A DNA stretch of 64,000 bases. It comes from Eublepharis macularius. Lineage: Eukaryota > Chordata > Lepidosauria > Squamata > Eublepharidae. The notes beneath the pieces were generated by a model that worked only from the letters and a program-made list of their open reading frames with translations, was not told the DNA's origin and made no database searches. A program made the translations under genes and the position numbers. The stretch is from the NCBI RefSeq assembly GCF_028583425.1, contig NC_072807.1, positions 31,439,001 through 31,503,000 on the forward strand. Reading direction: 5' to 3'. Of this stretch, positions 10,956-23,082 are shown in pieces. How positions within the stretch are numbered: position 1 is the stretch's first letter; each line of letters begins with the position of its first letter.

Positions 10956-13231
10956 CCCCAATTCCTTTGGATGCATGCGGCAGGGGCCCTCTCGGGGTAC
11001 CAGCTGTCACCTGGGAGTGCCAACTTCTGGCAACAAACACTGCAAAATGGGACATACATCCAAAAGCAAGCAGGCAGTGGGCGATCTCAGAACACCGTCC
11101 TGACCACAGACTATACACAGCACTCCCACCATAGACCAACACTTCCATAGCCCTTTCTAGGTATTGCCATAAAAAAAGAAAGAAAGAAACCAATTTCAAG
11201 CTTGGTCCAAGACTATGCTAAGTAAGTGGGTGCCGCAAAACCTCCTGGTCATCCGTGGACCGCTTCCATTACCTATATTTAAGCCAGATATGCCATTCAT
11301 TCACCAGCACCGTCCTCGATAAATCCCAGCATTCTCAACCAAACTCGCAAAATTCTGGAAAGAAGCCGCAGCCAATTCCATTGGAGCCTGCAGCGAAGAT
11401 CGGACCACCTTTGAGCAGCACAGTGAAGGCAATTCCTTACGATCTCTGACACAGGGGAACAATGAGGTGGGAAAGGTCTCTCTGCCTAACTTACAACAAG
11501 GAACAAAACGATATCACCTGCCCGAAGCGGACTGGTGGTTCTTGGCCTAGGCGGCTGGTTCGTTAATTGAAGGCAGCCACGTACGACGTGAGAGTCCCTC
11601 TTATGCAAACACGGGAAGGTGAAGGTCCCTGGCTGGATCATCTCACACCAAGAAAAAAAAATAGTGCACTTGCTGAGATCCCAGTGCAACCCACTCCCTT
11701 CTCCTCCAAATAGGATACCCTCTCCAGTTTTCCCAAAGACAGCTCGTGAGTATGCAATTGCACGCAGGCTGTGACTGTATGCAAACTATTGGATCGCTCA
11801 GACCACCACGGCCCCAGAACATTTCCCCCCACACCCTTCCTCTCTGCCATAACTTTTCTCACTCTGGCAGCAGTCCTTAGAGACCCCCCTCCCTTCATAC
11901 ATCAGCCCGTGAATTGAAGCATCACTCGCAAATCGGTGCCCTCCATTCCCCCCCCCTCCCAATTTGGGTCTCTGTGTCATGTTAATTTTTTTTTTCCATT
12001 TTGCCTTTTTTGTTTTTTTATAGAAAAAAGTCACTTTCACAAGGTCACTAAAGTCGATTGTCTTTTTTTTTTTAAGGGTTTGTTTTGTTTCAAATGGAGG
12101 GCTCTCCTACGTTAAATGCTAACTGCTCTACAAAAGCATTCTGTTCTAAACCACTAGGAAATGTAACAATGAAGCACAAAAAAAGAGAAAGAAAAAGAAA
12201 GGAAAAAAGGAAAGAAAAAAAGAAGGCCCCGTGGCCAAGCGACCGCATCAGGGAATGTGAGCCATGGAGGAGGGTGAAGCAATCCCAGCTCCCCTTTATA
12301 TACCTTTTCTATTTGATGTTTCCTCAAGCCTTCTCCCCCACCCACCCCTGATCTCCTCCTCCTCAGAATTCATGAAAGTCATGTCTGGATCTGCACGAAA
12401 TTACACCAGTGCAAAGAAAGAGAGAATCACTTGTATTCGAAGGGAAAATTCTATGGCCTGGACCATAGATATGGGCTATGGGTTCCTAGAGAGGCTTCTA
12501 GCTGTTGCTGAAGCCCTGAAATTACAGGCTGTGGAAGGAAGTGGTAGGACGGACTGGTCCATTGCAGATCACGAGAGGCTATCCTGGAACATTCCTCCCC
12601 CCCAGCCCCCAGGTAAAAGTCTCCCTGCAATTGCAAAAAGCAAGCAAAGCGGAAGAAAGGTTCCGATTCAGCCCACTCTCCCCTACCAATTTCTCACTTC
12701 CAAGGAGGATTTAAAAAACGGGGAAACATTTAGAAATGCTATTCCTCGCTTGAGGTGAGAACCGGCACCATTCGTTCAGCCACCACTGAAGTCTAATACC
12801 TCATTCTACTCCACGTCTAAACCAGTCCTTTCCATGCAGTGATCAGCAAGCAGCATCTGTCCCCTTCAATAAAAGTCTTAAGACTGAGAATTTTACTACT
12901 TCTTCCTACAAGCAACCCCTACAGAAATACTCCCTCTCTGATTAAGGGAACAAGAAATTCTGTGCATTTTGTCATTCCACTCAACAATGAGGCTACGGGT
13001 CAAACCAAGTTTCTTGGATCAGGCCCGTATGTGTGCCGTCAACTAGGGAAATGCTACGAACTCCACTAAAACTTTAGATGCCATTTCAGAGCCAGAAAAA
13101 GCTCCACGCTCAAATAAAATAAGGGAAACCTCCATCTCCATTTGGAGCTGTTGGTGATTCAGAGTAGAATCCACGGCAAAAATCACATCCAGTAGCCATT
13201 TCATTGTGGAAAGGAACTTTTAAAACCTGGC

Positions 13232-13487
13232 CAGGGCTTTTTTTCTGGGAAAAGAGGTGGTGGAACTCAGTGGGTTGCCCTCGGAGAAAATGGTCACATG
13301 GCTGGTGGCCCCGCCCCCTGATCTCCAGACAGAGGGGAGCTGAGATTGTCCTCTGTGTTGTACGGAGCAGAGAGCAATCTAAACTCCCCTCTGTCTGGAG
13401 ATCAGGGGGCGGGGCCACCAGCCATGTGACCATTTTCAAGAGGTTCCGGAACTCCGTTCCACCGTGTTCCAGCTGAAAAAAGCCCTG
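13232..13487. mobile_element. Non-autonomous hAT element (family A), 256 bp
   Basis: Terminal inverted repeats CAGGGCTTTTTTTC / AAAAAAGCCCTG flank a largely palindromic body. The 8-bp target-site duplication AACCTGGC is perfect at 13,224-13,231 and 13,488-13,495. An 8-bp duplication and CAGGG ends are diagnostic of hAT. There is no coding capacity. Confidence 0.93.
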
Positions 13488-14713
13488 AACCTGGCCCATG
13501 ATAGCAGAGAAGGAAAAAAAGAGCTCAGGTTTTCTTGGGGATTCTTGACAGAGAGAATGTGACGCTGACCATTTCAGATGATGGAAAAAGATGGGAAAAG
13601 CTGTTTAGATTCCTCCAAGTTTGCAGGTCTGCAGGGTGGAGCTGCATCGATCGTACCTTGAGAGCCTCTGTCACTTGTACTGGCTTCTGTTTCAGCATGC
13701 AGACATCCCCACTGGAAAGAGAACAGCAGCTAATCCAGAGCAACTGGGATGTTAAAATGACCTTTACAAACTCGAAGACCAGCAGAAAGAGGCTACCCCA
13801 GATGTCAGCCCAACCAAAGTTAAAGCTCAACTGAAAGCTTGTATAAGGAGCGAAGGGTCACGCCCCTTCCTGTTGCCGGAGTCAGATACTGCGAAGATCT
13901 AATGCACTTTATAGACTGGAGTGTGAAGGGCCTTGAGCTGCCGGATGTGCGCTTCTCTGCCTGGCTTTGTTTCCCACCTTCTTTGTTCATGAGATTCCAA
14001 GTGGGGGACTCTGGAGTGCTGGAGGGGGACAGATCCACTCGGGAGGGGGATCATGATCTACTTGTTCCACCATCTCTGGAATGGGAGCCTGCTGAGATGC
14101 AGAAAGCAAGGGTCTTCCTTGGTGGCTCTGGGGTTCACAGAGCCTTGGATGCAGTGAGGATCACAGTGGATCCCTCAGCCCTGGAGGATTCTTCCTCTTC
14201 TCCTCTTCTCCCCCAGTCAAGGATGGGCCCAGTGGCTCAACAGTTGAGATATGCTTCGCATGGAGATGGTCCCAGGTTCCCAAGTGCAATTCTATGCAGA
14301 GTTACTCCAGTCTAAAACCACTGAAATAAACAGATTGAAGACAGGAGTTAACGCTGCATAGGATGGCACTGTTAATTGCTTGCGTCTCCAGTGAGCAAAG
14401 ATCTCAAGCAGCGGGTGCCAGGGAAAAGACCTTGCTCGGTCTATGAGGATCTTGGGGAACTGCCCTGTGACTTGGAACAGACTGTGCTGAGCCATATGCC
14501 ACCGAGGGCTGACTCCGCGAGAAAGTAGCTTCCTAAGTTGTTCAAACGAATTCACTCCAAGCTGAGCTCAGCCTCTGCAGCTGCTTGCTCTCACCGGAAC
14601 CGGCCCTAAGTTGTACAGGACACAGCCCTGCCCAGGCATTCAGAAACCGTGTCAATTCTCCAGCTCTCTCTTGGTGTCTTTGTTGTCAAGTTATTATTTT
14701 TTTAAAATCACTT

Positions 14714-14719
14714 TTTATT
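14714..14719 (-). terminator. CELF6: Candidate proximal poly(A) signal AATAAA
   Basis: Minus-strand AAAAATAAAAAGTG inside the inferred terminal exon, in an A/T-rich context that makes chance occurrence likely. Confidence 0.2.
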
Positions 14720-15493
14720 TTTCTGTTTGGCCTTGCCATGGCCCTGCCCCCCCCCCAAAAACTCCTGACCAATATTTTTGCACTCTATGCAGAGAGAGCG
14801 AACAGGCACAACAATGTGTCAAAAGAGAGACGGAGTCCTTGGAGGGGAGGCAAATGCTCTTCTTTTGTGTTCACGCTTAAAACGCTTGGCGGTGTTTGCC
14901 TTCAGTCTGATGGTGTTTGGCACCCGAAAGGAATGAAATGAGCCACTGTTCCCTCGGCTGCGGCATCACCCCGGTAACTCTCCCTAGCTAGGATTTTGTC
15001 CCCCAGGAGTGCTGCCTAACATCAGATTTCATAGCATCTGCTAAGAGGGATGGCCTTCACCGCTATAGTGTGATTCTTCTCATATTGGCCTGTGTGTCAG
15101 GCTACAGTTTATGGTAACTAAGTAGCAACACTTTACCAAGATCAGGGGAAAGCCTTTCCTGACATCTCTTCCCAATCCAATCCAACACACACACATCACC
15201 TTTTTTGAAAACACAGGGCTCACTGGTTTCCCTACAGAGTTGTTAAACCAGCCATTCCAAGCAGCTAACTTTTCTAAGGCCATTGACTCAAAGCAATTGA
15301 CAAGGGTGCAAATCTACTCGGGATGGTAAGTTACGTATTCTTCTCCACTGCAACACACAGAGGGAGTGGACCGGAGTCAGACCTGCAGCCAACCTTTCGG
15401 ATCCCACCTTTCCAAATATGTCCGTCAGAAAGATGGAAGGAGTAGAGGATTGAAGCTTTTTGTCCAAGCTCATCAAAAAAGAGGAGATGCGTA

Positions 15494-15708
15494 GGGTTGC
15501 CAGCTCTGGGTTGGGAAAAACCTGGAGATTTGGGGGGTGGAGCCTGGAGAGGGCGGGGTTTGAGGAAGAGTTGGAGCTCAGCAGGTTATAATGCCATAGA
15601 GTCCACCCTCCAAAGCAGCCATTTTCTCCAGGGGAACTGATCTCTGTGGCCTGGAGAGCAGTCGTAATTCCAGGAGATATCTAGGCCCCTCCAGGAGGCT
15701 GGCAACCC
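15494..15708. mobile_element. Short element with GGGTTGCCAG inverted ends
   Basis: Ends GGGTTGCCAGC and GCTGGCAACCC are inverted repeats flanked by TA on both sides (15,492-15,493 and 15,709-15,710). The body carries TATAATGCCATAGAGTCCAC. A TA duplication would suggest a Tc1/mariner-type non-autonomous element, but this rests on one clean copy. Related copies are at 8,343 and 48,277. Confidence 0.7.
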
Positions 15709-17366
15709 TATGGCAGTGGGCAGTCACTATTGATTGGGTGATGCCATTTTCTTACTCTGGCATGGGTGGAAAGTCAGGACTGGACCTGTAAGCCAAGGGT
15801 CATGATTCTGTCTCTCTTCCCAGGCCGGTGCTGTTGGCTTTCGATATCTGAGAGGAGCCGATCAGGGGCTGTGATTTCATTCCCCCACTTTTTTCTCCCC
15901 GTTTCTCGAAAATTGCTTATCTATCCAGAGAGGAAGGAGAGATCCAGTGCAACTGTAAAACCCACCCAAGCAGCCCCTCCATGTTATCTTCTACACTCCC
16001 CTGAACTCTCCCTCCCAAAAGGAAATTCCATGCGGTCACAAGGCCACCGGCGCTTGCTACGCTGCCATACAAAGCGGATCTGCTTTTGAGCTGACGCTCC
16101 TCTTGGAACACTTGCGGCTTTGACATGAAGCATTTTTGTTTTTTGTTTAAACCTCTTTGAGTTTCGTGTTGTGGTTCTCTCTTTTTTTTGTTGTTTTGTT
16201 TTTTAAATTAATTTATATATATATTAAAAAAGCATTAGTCCTTTGGTCCCTAAACTCTAAGGAATGATATGACTTTGAAAGAAGTTAATCCAGTCTCCCT
16301 GGCCGGGTGAGAAAGGGGGAAAGAAACCCCCCCGGCCCCCCCGATCCATGGGATATAGATATATAGACCTATTTATATATATAATCTTCTGTTAAGTTCA
16401 ACATCCTCTTAGCATTTTGATTTTCTTTCCCAAACAGATGTGGAAAAAATTCCCCCTCCCTTTTCTTCTTACCCCTCCCCTTTTTTTTAAAACAAAGCAT
16501 TTCCCAGGTGAAACATAATCAGCCTCGTCCAAATCCACCAGCTTTGGTTTAGATCTGTTTGGCCTTACTCTTCTGAAGTCTTTAGTATCGGTCAAGTGCT
16601 TCTGAGAGGCAGGTCCCACCAGCAGGCTTCCATGCCCGCGACCTTCCCTCTCGCAAAAAATCCCACCCCTCTGAGTGGCGAGGGATTTGTTTTTTAAAAA
16701 AGTCTTCTCCAGCGGCCTCTTCTGTCCTGGAGATTTGAATCCGCAAATATCCACACCTCTTTCCCTTCCGTCCAATATTGTCACGTCACCTTCTCGGCTT
16801 GCTGTCTGCCTTTAAAGAGACAAAACCCCAACTGATTTGGAAATTAAAAAAAGAAAGAAAAAAGGTACAACCAAACTGGCTCTCTTTTTCACGCGCATCC
16901 TTCCTTCCTCCTCCTCTTCTTCCGTGATATGTTGCAAAGAAAGAGAGTCACAAGTTTTGGATACTGCACTCGGGAAAAGGGGAATACTCTTCGTACGCTG
17001 CGTGGCATCCAGTCTGCGAGACAAGAAGGGAACATGGTAAGAAAGGAGGGAGTTGGACCTCGCAGGAGGCATTCCACCAACAAAGTATAGTGTGAAGACA
17101 GAGAAGGCACAGGCAAGGCTGCATACGTTCCCTGCTTTAAAAAAAGTTCTGCTTCACTAGAGTTATGCAAACCAAACACATTTGGAGCCAGAGCTTTATT
17201 CAGCATGATTAAGGGGGTTAATCCTGAACCAGGTCTACTCTGAACTATGTCCCATGTTATCCCAGGTAAATAGTATCCTTAGGGCCATTGCCTAACTGAT
17301 CCAAGGCTATGCAATGAAGCGCCAGCCCACCTCCCAAAATCTGGAAATCCGGGCTTGGAAGATTTG

Positions 17367-17578
17367 GGCCGATTCCAGACGACTAACCTTAAGTCGCCTC
17401 ATGCCGCCCTCTTCCGGATCGCGACGGGGAAAATGCGAAATATCGCGTTTCCTCGCGCGAGTTTTGCGCGACGACGCGCAAAACTCGCGCGAGGAAACGC
17501 GATATTTCGCATTTTCCCCGTCGCGATCCGGAAGAGGGCGGCATGAGGCGACTTAAGGTTAGTCGTCTGGAATCGGCC
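17367..17578. mobile_element. Palindromic GGCC-family element with perfect 104-bp arms
   Basis: Starts GGCCGATTCCAGACGAC and ends with its exact complement. The two arms are 104 bp each and identical as inverted copies, separated by only four bases (ACGA near 17,471-17,474). It is CpG-rich and has no coding capacity. Flanking trinucleotides TTG/TAG differ at one base from a 3-bp duplication. Related elements lie at 18,839, 25,986, 38,928, 41,855, 50,525 and 62,305. Confidence 0.93.
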
Positions 17579-17821
17579 TAGGTCAGATATTGCACTCTTA
17601 ATCCACCTTTTCCAGCCCTAAAGGTTAGGAACTTTTTAAAAAACTGCTCAAACACTGAGAGTCTCGGCATGCTGAATTCTGTTCCCATGTTTGTCTTTTT
17701 GCTGCACATGGGAAGAACTGTGGCATACACACAGCTGTGGACACGGGGCACTAGAAAAGGATGTGCAGAGAAGTCGTGCCTCAAGGGTGAGTGATCATGA
17801 GAATAATTAGAGAACATTTGC

Positions 17822-17985
17822 TTGGCACAGGGAAGGGTGCAGGTTCAAATCCCTGGAAGCGCCAGTGGTGGGTGGTGGGAAAGAGCTCTGCATGAGACCC
17901 TGAGGAGCAGCTGCCAGTCAGAGTAGACAACACTGACCTTGACGGAACAAGGGTCTGACTCAGTATTATGCAGCTTCATTTATCA
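17822..17985 (+). repeat. tRNA-Ala-like SINE, body fragment
   Basis: Contains GGTTCAAATCCC, then GAGCAGCTGCCAGTCAGAGTA and GGGTCTGACTCAGTATTATG. The same body segments occur at 35,068-35,275. Confidence 0.6.
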
Positions 17986-18379
17986 GACAAGCTACATCAA
18001 AGTATGCCTCCTGCCAATAATCTGCTAAAAAAGCACCAGATGGTGGGTTGCTACTTATGCCAATTTAAACATGCAAATGAATTGTTATTGAGAAACAGTG
18101 ATTTTTTTTTTAATGGGTAAAGAAGCACCATCACGTTGCACGCTGCTAAGGAAAGGTTTCTACAAATTCAGACAATTCACCAATGAATTTGGGGCTTAGG
18201 CTTTTAAAACGGGAATGTCAACATCAGCCTACAGTTAGTGGGTTTTAAAAGAAGGAATTTAAACAGAAATAAAGCAAAGGAATGGCAATGATGGAAAAAA
18301 CAACAACAAAAAAGGCAGTTTTTAAAGGCAATTGTGCCAAGCAGGAGCTAGGCAATTTTGGAAATGGCTGCAGTTCTAA

Positions 18380-18442
18380 GCCGGGAGGGACTTGTTGGAT
18401 GCCGGGAGGGACTTCCTTGGATGCCGGGAGGGACTTCCTTGG
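18380..18442 (+). repeat. Three tandem copies of a 22-bp unit
   Basis: GCCGGGAGGGACTTCCTTGG recurs at 18,401 and 18,423 and, with small changes, at 18,380. It is a short local tandem duplication. Confidence 0.85.
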
Positions 18443-18523
18443 TGTATTTATCTGCTGCTTTTCTTCTGGAAGGGACCCAAAGTGGTTTACAAGTTTGCAA
18501 TGCTGCTTGGTCAGCTACTGACA

Positions 18524-18760
18524 GCCAGAGTGGTGTAGAGGTTCGAGTGCTAGTCTAGGATCTGGGAGACCCTGGTTTGAATCTTTACTTTGGCACGTAA
18601 GCTTGCTGGGTGACCTTGGGCCAGTCATGTACTCTTGGCCTAACCTAACTCACAAGGTTGTTGTGAGGGTAAAATGGAGGAAAGGAGAATGTTGTAAGCT
18701 ATTTGGGGTTCTTGTTGGGGAGAAGAGCGGGGTATACATGAAGCAAACAAAATAATTGCA
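18524..18760 (+). repeat. tRNA-derived SINE
   Basis: Head GAGTGGTGTAGAGGTTCGAG with box-B-like GGTTTGAATC, body CTTGGGCCAGTCA, and tail GCGGGGTATACATGAAGC. It is a second tRNA-type SINE family, sharing sequence with 44,340, 58,480, 60,425 and, inverted, 33,080 and 38,220. Confidence 0.72.
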
Positions 18761-18838
18761 GCGATGCTATGTTTGAGCTCTTCAGCTGTTTTCAGGAATT
18801 CAAAAGAAGCTGCTCAGAACCTGGCCTGCTCCAATCTG

Positions 18839-19030
18839 GGCCATTTCCACACTACTCACCTTCAATCGGAACGCTGCGGAACATTGCGAACAAAACCCGG
18901 AAGCTAGCGTTTTCTCATGCGAGTTTTGCACGATGTCGTGCAAAACTCGTGCGAGAAAACGCTAGCTTCCGGGTTTTGTTCACAACGTTCTGCAGCGTTC
19001 CGATTGAAGGTGAGTAGTGTGGAAACGGCC
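18839..19030. mobile_element. Palindromic GGCC-family element
   Basis: Starts GGCCATTTCCACACTAC, ends GTAGTGTGGAAACGGCC. The arms fold back around GTTTTGCACGATGTCGTGC. A perfect 3-bp duplication CTG is at 18,836-18,838 and 19,031-19,033. Confidence 0.88.
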
Positions 19031-19479
19031 CTGCACTGCCTTCAGTGGGTTCTCTTGTGTGGATGAGCTCCCCACCCCAAGCTTCAAGGCAGCGCTAATT
19101 TAGTTTCTTTCATTTGCTAACTTTAAAGACCTTTAAGATCTGTTGACACCAGTTGTGAGACGAAGGCTCTAACACTCTTGAGCATGTCTGGAACCCTCAT
19201 TTTCTTTAAACGATGTTTTTAATTTAGGCTGAATCCACACATCTTTGGGTCTTGCACTATTATTGCATGACAGCAAACATTAGCAACTGGATTCGGTCAG
19301 TCCACACAGGAATATAGATTCGTGCAAGATTGTCATAGGTACAGCGCAAGAGTCAATGATTTGTAGATGCAATCTCAGAGGCTATGAATTATGTTGTTAA
19401 GTAGAGGTCCCCTTTAATGTGTTTCCCGACAAGAGGCGCTTCAGAACTGGAGTAAGAGGCACTTTGGAAGAGCCAAGGG

Positions 19480-19710
19480 GGCATCACCTTTGGGTCTTCA
19501 GATAGCTCCCCATGGGAAACCTCTACCACAGGAGGATGCTTGGCTTGGAACCTCCCACTATTTATGACTGGCCTCAGCCATTTTGTGGGCAGCCATTTTG
19601 TGACTGACCTGTCCCCCCATGGCAGCCATTTTGTGGTAGCGCCCACTACCTGTCCTCCATACTGCAAAAGTTCCCACAGTTTCCACAAGATTGGGGACCC
19701 TTGTTGGAAA
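19480..19710 (-). repeat. hAT-like (Charlie-type) fragment
   Basis: On the minus strand the right end reads AAGGGTCCCCAATCTTGTGG, typical of Charlie-like hAT termini. Inside are three copies of GCCATTTTGTG near 19,577, 19,590 and 19,624. The opposite end is not clear. Confidence 0.45.
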
Positions 19711-20980
19711 AGAAGGACATTCTTCCTCTGTTTTTGTACAGGTCTGATTTCTTAAGACCTCCCCAAAGGTTCCCCCAGTAAACCACACAGCAAACACAGA
19801 GGGAAATATACATCATTGTCACGTCACAAACAGAGAGAACAGAGAAGGATAATGGAGGAGGAAAAGATGAGAATTTATGCGCTCAGAAAGACCACAACTA
19901 AGAAAGACTGACCAATCAGCACTCCAAAATCTATTCACCACGGGCATCGATATGGCACTGCACAACCGCCAAAAGAGAGGGTGGGAGTAGAGAGCCGATG
20001 GAAAAAAAACAAAAACAAAAACCAAAGGAGAGAGAGAAAGATCCACGTCAAGTCATGCAACAAGGTTACAACTGGCCACATGGCGTCATCGAAGAGCAGG
20101 ATGACTACATGAGAGAGTCACTTACAGTTGCAGATAATTTGGGAGGGAGAGTTTTTGTTTGGGTCTCCCATAACAGCTAGAGGGTTGCTAGGCAACTCTG
20201 GGGTCATCTTGGAGCTATGATTGGCTTGGTTTGGTTAGAGACACAACGTGGATGGGTCGGAGGGAGCAAAATATAAAAGAAAAGATGAATTGGTTGGGTG
20301 GTTCGCTGTTGATTCCCTCCCCCCACCCCGCTTACAGCCAAAGAAAAAATTGGCCACAGATCTGCTGTGATGTCTCAATTCAGGCACCTGCACACACCAT
20401 GGGCCTGTTCCATTCTCAGCTACTAGGATTCTATACCAGTTCTACGATTATTTCTTCTCACGCATTTAAAAATCAAGTGGACACCCGTCTTACGGCTCAT
20501 TATTCCAAGTATGATCTCTGGACTCTTCTAAGCCAGAACCCTTACAAATGGCACCAGAGGAAAGATCACTGAAACGAAGGCTCTATTCAGACGTCATGGA
20601 CAAAGCATGGAGCAAGCATCAAATCCTTATCCTCGTGGGCTTTCCCGTCTTTGTCCCCTCGTGCTCAGCACCACCACTGAAGACCTCTGGGTTTAGGAAG
20701 TCTCCAATTAAACTCCAGTTCGTTGAGACGTTCAAATTTGGGTTACTTTAACAGATTAGGGGTTCCTTCCTGATATCCAAGTTTCTAAACCAGGATTATA
20801 TCTTGGTTTAGAATCCTGATCTGAAGACAAAACACACATACTGCAATTTAAGGTGCTCGGCAGCAGAGTGAGATCAATACGCAAGTCTCAGTTTTGAACA
20901 AAGACAGAAGGATTTGAAGCTCATTCATGAGTCTCTCTACACAATACTTTTGATGTGTGTTCTTCACATGTCAGGACATG

Positions 20981-21205
20981 TTAGCCAGGAAGTATAGTTT
21001 GAAAGTTTGAAAGACAGAGCAGGTGGAGATTGCTGCGGAGGGGATGGATTCTCTCACAGGCCTCTGCCACCTCTGGCGGCAGGGTAAAAGCTCTGAAAGG
21101 AGAGAGAGCCCGGCACGGCAGAGGTGATGGAGGTCTGTGAGAGAATCTGTCCCCTCCAGAGCGATCTCTGCCAGCTCTGTCTTTCAAACTATGCTTCCTA
21201 GCTAA
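20981..21205. mobile_element. Inverted-repeat element, TTAGC..GCTAA ends
   Basis: Ends TTAGCCAGGAAGTATAGTTT and AAACTATGCTTCCTAGCTAA are inverted repeats, and the interior (GAGAGAATC...) also folds back. The ends match the pair of elements at 36,990 and 38,472. No coding capacity. Confidence 0.7.
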
Positions 21206-21927
21206 GATTGTCTCTCTCAACACTTGACAGGTGCCCGCCCCAGCATCTCACGTAGAGATACTCCATGTCACAAGCAAGTTGTGGTATGTTTGTTATGTCT
21301 GAATGTGGTGTAAGCACAGGGTTTGTACTGGATGTGCTAATTAGTCTGTACAGTCTGAGCTCAACCAGAATAAGTGGAGCTGATTCACACGTAGACTTGT
21401 CGTAGTGAAGGTGCTATGAATTAATTTTTTTGGCATACCAACTGGGCTCCTGAATGGAGCTCACATTGCTTTGAAAACCCTTCACAGTATGTGTTACAGT
21501 GACAACCGGCATTCTAATAAGCATCCGTTCCTGACGGCTTCAGGACACAGTTGCATCAAAAGAGATCAGTTAAGTGAGCTTTATTGGCACTTTTTGGTTG
21601 GATTTTATATTGTAAGCCCTCTCGTGGGAGTGCTTCAGACCTCAAGATAGGACAGAAATCGATCAAAGATGTCATGTAGGGTGACCCCAGGGTCCTACTG
21701 AACATTGCAAAGGACAGGGCTGGGCCAAATCCCTTCTCTTTCTTTATCAAGATTAATCAAAGAATGGAAAGCAAAGAGAAATGAGCCTATCATGTGTCAG
21801 TCCTCTTTTGTGCAAGAACAGCCACAGAGAAAGAATACACTGAAATAATATTTTCATTGGAGCTCTCTCAGGCACAAATCCCAATTTTTAAAAAAGAGAT
21901 CAGGAATGGCTATGCTAGCTGTATGAT

Positions 21928-22013
21928 TTAATTGGCTTCATTATCAGATTGATCTACTAAAGATTTAATGCATGGGGGCAATCTTAATTGGCAAGGTCCA
22001 ATTTTTAATTGGC
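21928..22013. promoter_or_regulatory. Candidate conserved element with three TTAATTGGC motifs
   Basis: TTAATTGGC occurs at 21,928, 21,984 and 22,005 in an AT-rich, repeat-free stretch (about 21,900-22,240) downstream of the CELF6 coding region. TAATTG is a homeodomain core. Function is inferred from motif clustering only. Confidence 0.3.
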
Positions 22014-22939
22014 GTGTCTGAGAGTGCCGGATGGAATGGCTTATTTTTAGCAGTTACTTTGGTCCTGTTGTGCTCCCGAAATAAGAAGCGGGAAAGGAAA
22101 AGAAAAGAAACATCTAATCATTACTGGCACTTTTAGTTTACAAAGATGAAAAGTCAGTGCCAATTTCCTTCAGTATCTCAAAAGGCACAATATATTGAAA
22201 TTTTATTTCAATAATATTATTTGTCAAATTATAATGGATGGGCAGCTCTAGGGGACTGCATACGCAGTCCCATGAAATGACTCAATCAAACAACATGTAA
22301 TCAGGCGGTAATAAATTTGTTTTACGGTACTGAAGAGCTCCTGTCTTTTTATGTTAGACTATTCACCGTTCATTTTCTCATCTTGAATGGGAAAGAAAAC
22401 TGGTGGTTGTGGAGTAAACCTAAAGAAGCACAGCTTGAACCAAACTGGGAAAACACGCAGCGGTTCCTGGAAGGCGGGACATCTGCAAATAACCTTGCTA
22501 TCTTGAAATTGTTTTTTGCATAAACAGAAATTGCAAAGTTCAGATGCTCTCTATTACTTAATACAGGTCACTGTGGAGTAAAGAGGGAATTTCCAACTTG
22601 TTTTGGATAGGGGTTTTCTGTTGAGGTTATATTCTTTTTCGGTGAGTTTTATTCTGTAACAGGGTTTTACATCCGGCCTAGCAAGCGTAAGACTCTCGAA
22701 TTAGAACTTTGCCTTCCTTCAAGAGCCTACCTCAGGCTGTAGTCTGAACAAAACAGGAAGCCAAGTAGTACAGAGTTGCACCATATGGCACACCCGGCAA
22801 ATAAGGTTTATAGGATTTCAGTCATTTTGTTTTTAATTGCCTCTCATTTTCTTTGGTATCAGACACACCTTTGACCTGCACTGATGCAGAGGGGTGGCTT
22901 CCAAAACTGAGCTATGAATCAAAAAGTCTCCAATTGGAA

Positions 22940-23082
22940 TCAGGTAGACTTAAGAAAGTCACTTTGACTCTGCCACAGTCCCTACCTGCCATGCGGAGAT
23001 AAGAACACTGACCTACTTTACAAGGTTGTTGTACGGACTGCAGTAAAATAACCTGTGTGCAGTATTTCAAACACTCTGAATA
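22940..23082 (+). repeat. SINE tail fragment
   Basis: CAAGGTTGTTGTACGGACTG resembles the second tRNA-SINE family body (compare CACAAGGTTGTTGTGAGGGT at 18,652). The head is missing. Confidence 0.45.

Larger units (their letters stand above)
4566..17013 (-). other. CELF6: Inferred CELF6 terminal 3' UTR exon, ~12.4 kb
   Basis: Inference. On the minus strand a pyrimidine-rich tract ends ctcgcag at 17,014-17,020 and could accept the splice from the donor at 24,519, just after the CELF6 stop. From there to 4,566 the sequence is poor in repeats compared with both flanks and lacks coding potential. It ends at two AATAAA signals, followed on the minus strand by a GT-rich stretch (near 4,510-4,560). 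Repeats inside are limited to about 8.34-8.53, 10.31-10.38, 10.69-10.96, 13.23-13.49 and 15.49-15.71 kb. Long 3' UTRs are common in neural RNA-binding protein genes. The acceptor could instead lie elsewhere between 17 and 24 kb. Confidence 0.42.

Noticed and set aside
10522-11199. 225-codon minus-strand open frame
   Set aside because: It runs through a LINE 3' fragment and adjacent non-coding sequence. It has no domain and its composition is arbitrary.
19575-19640. Three GCCATTTTGTG copies as YY1-site cluster
   Set aside because: They lie within a Charlie-like hAT fragment in which this motif is commonly repeated, so selection for YY1 binding is not implied.
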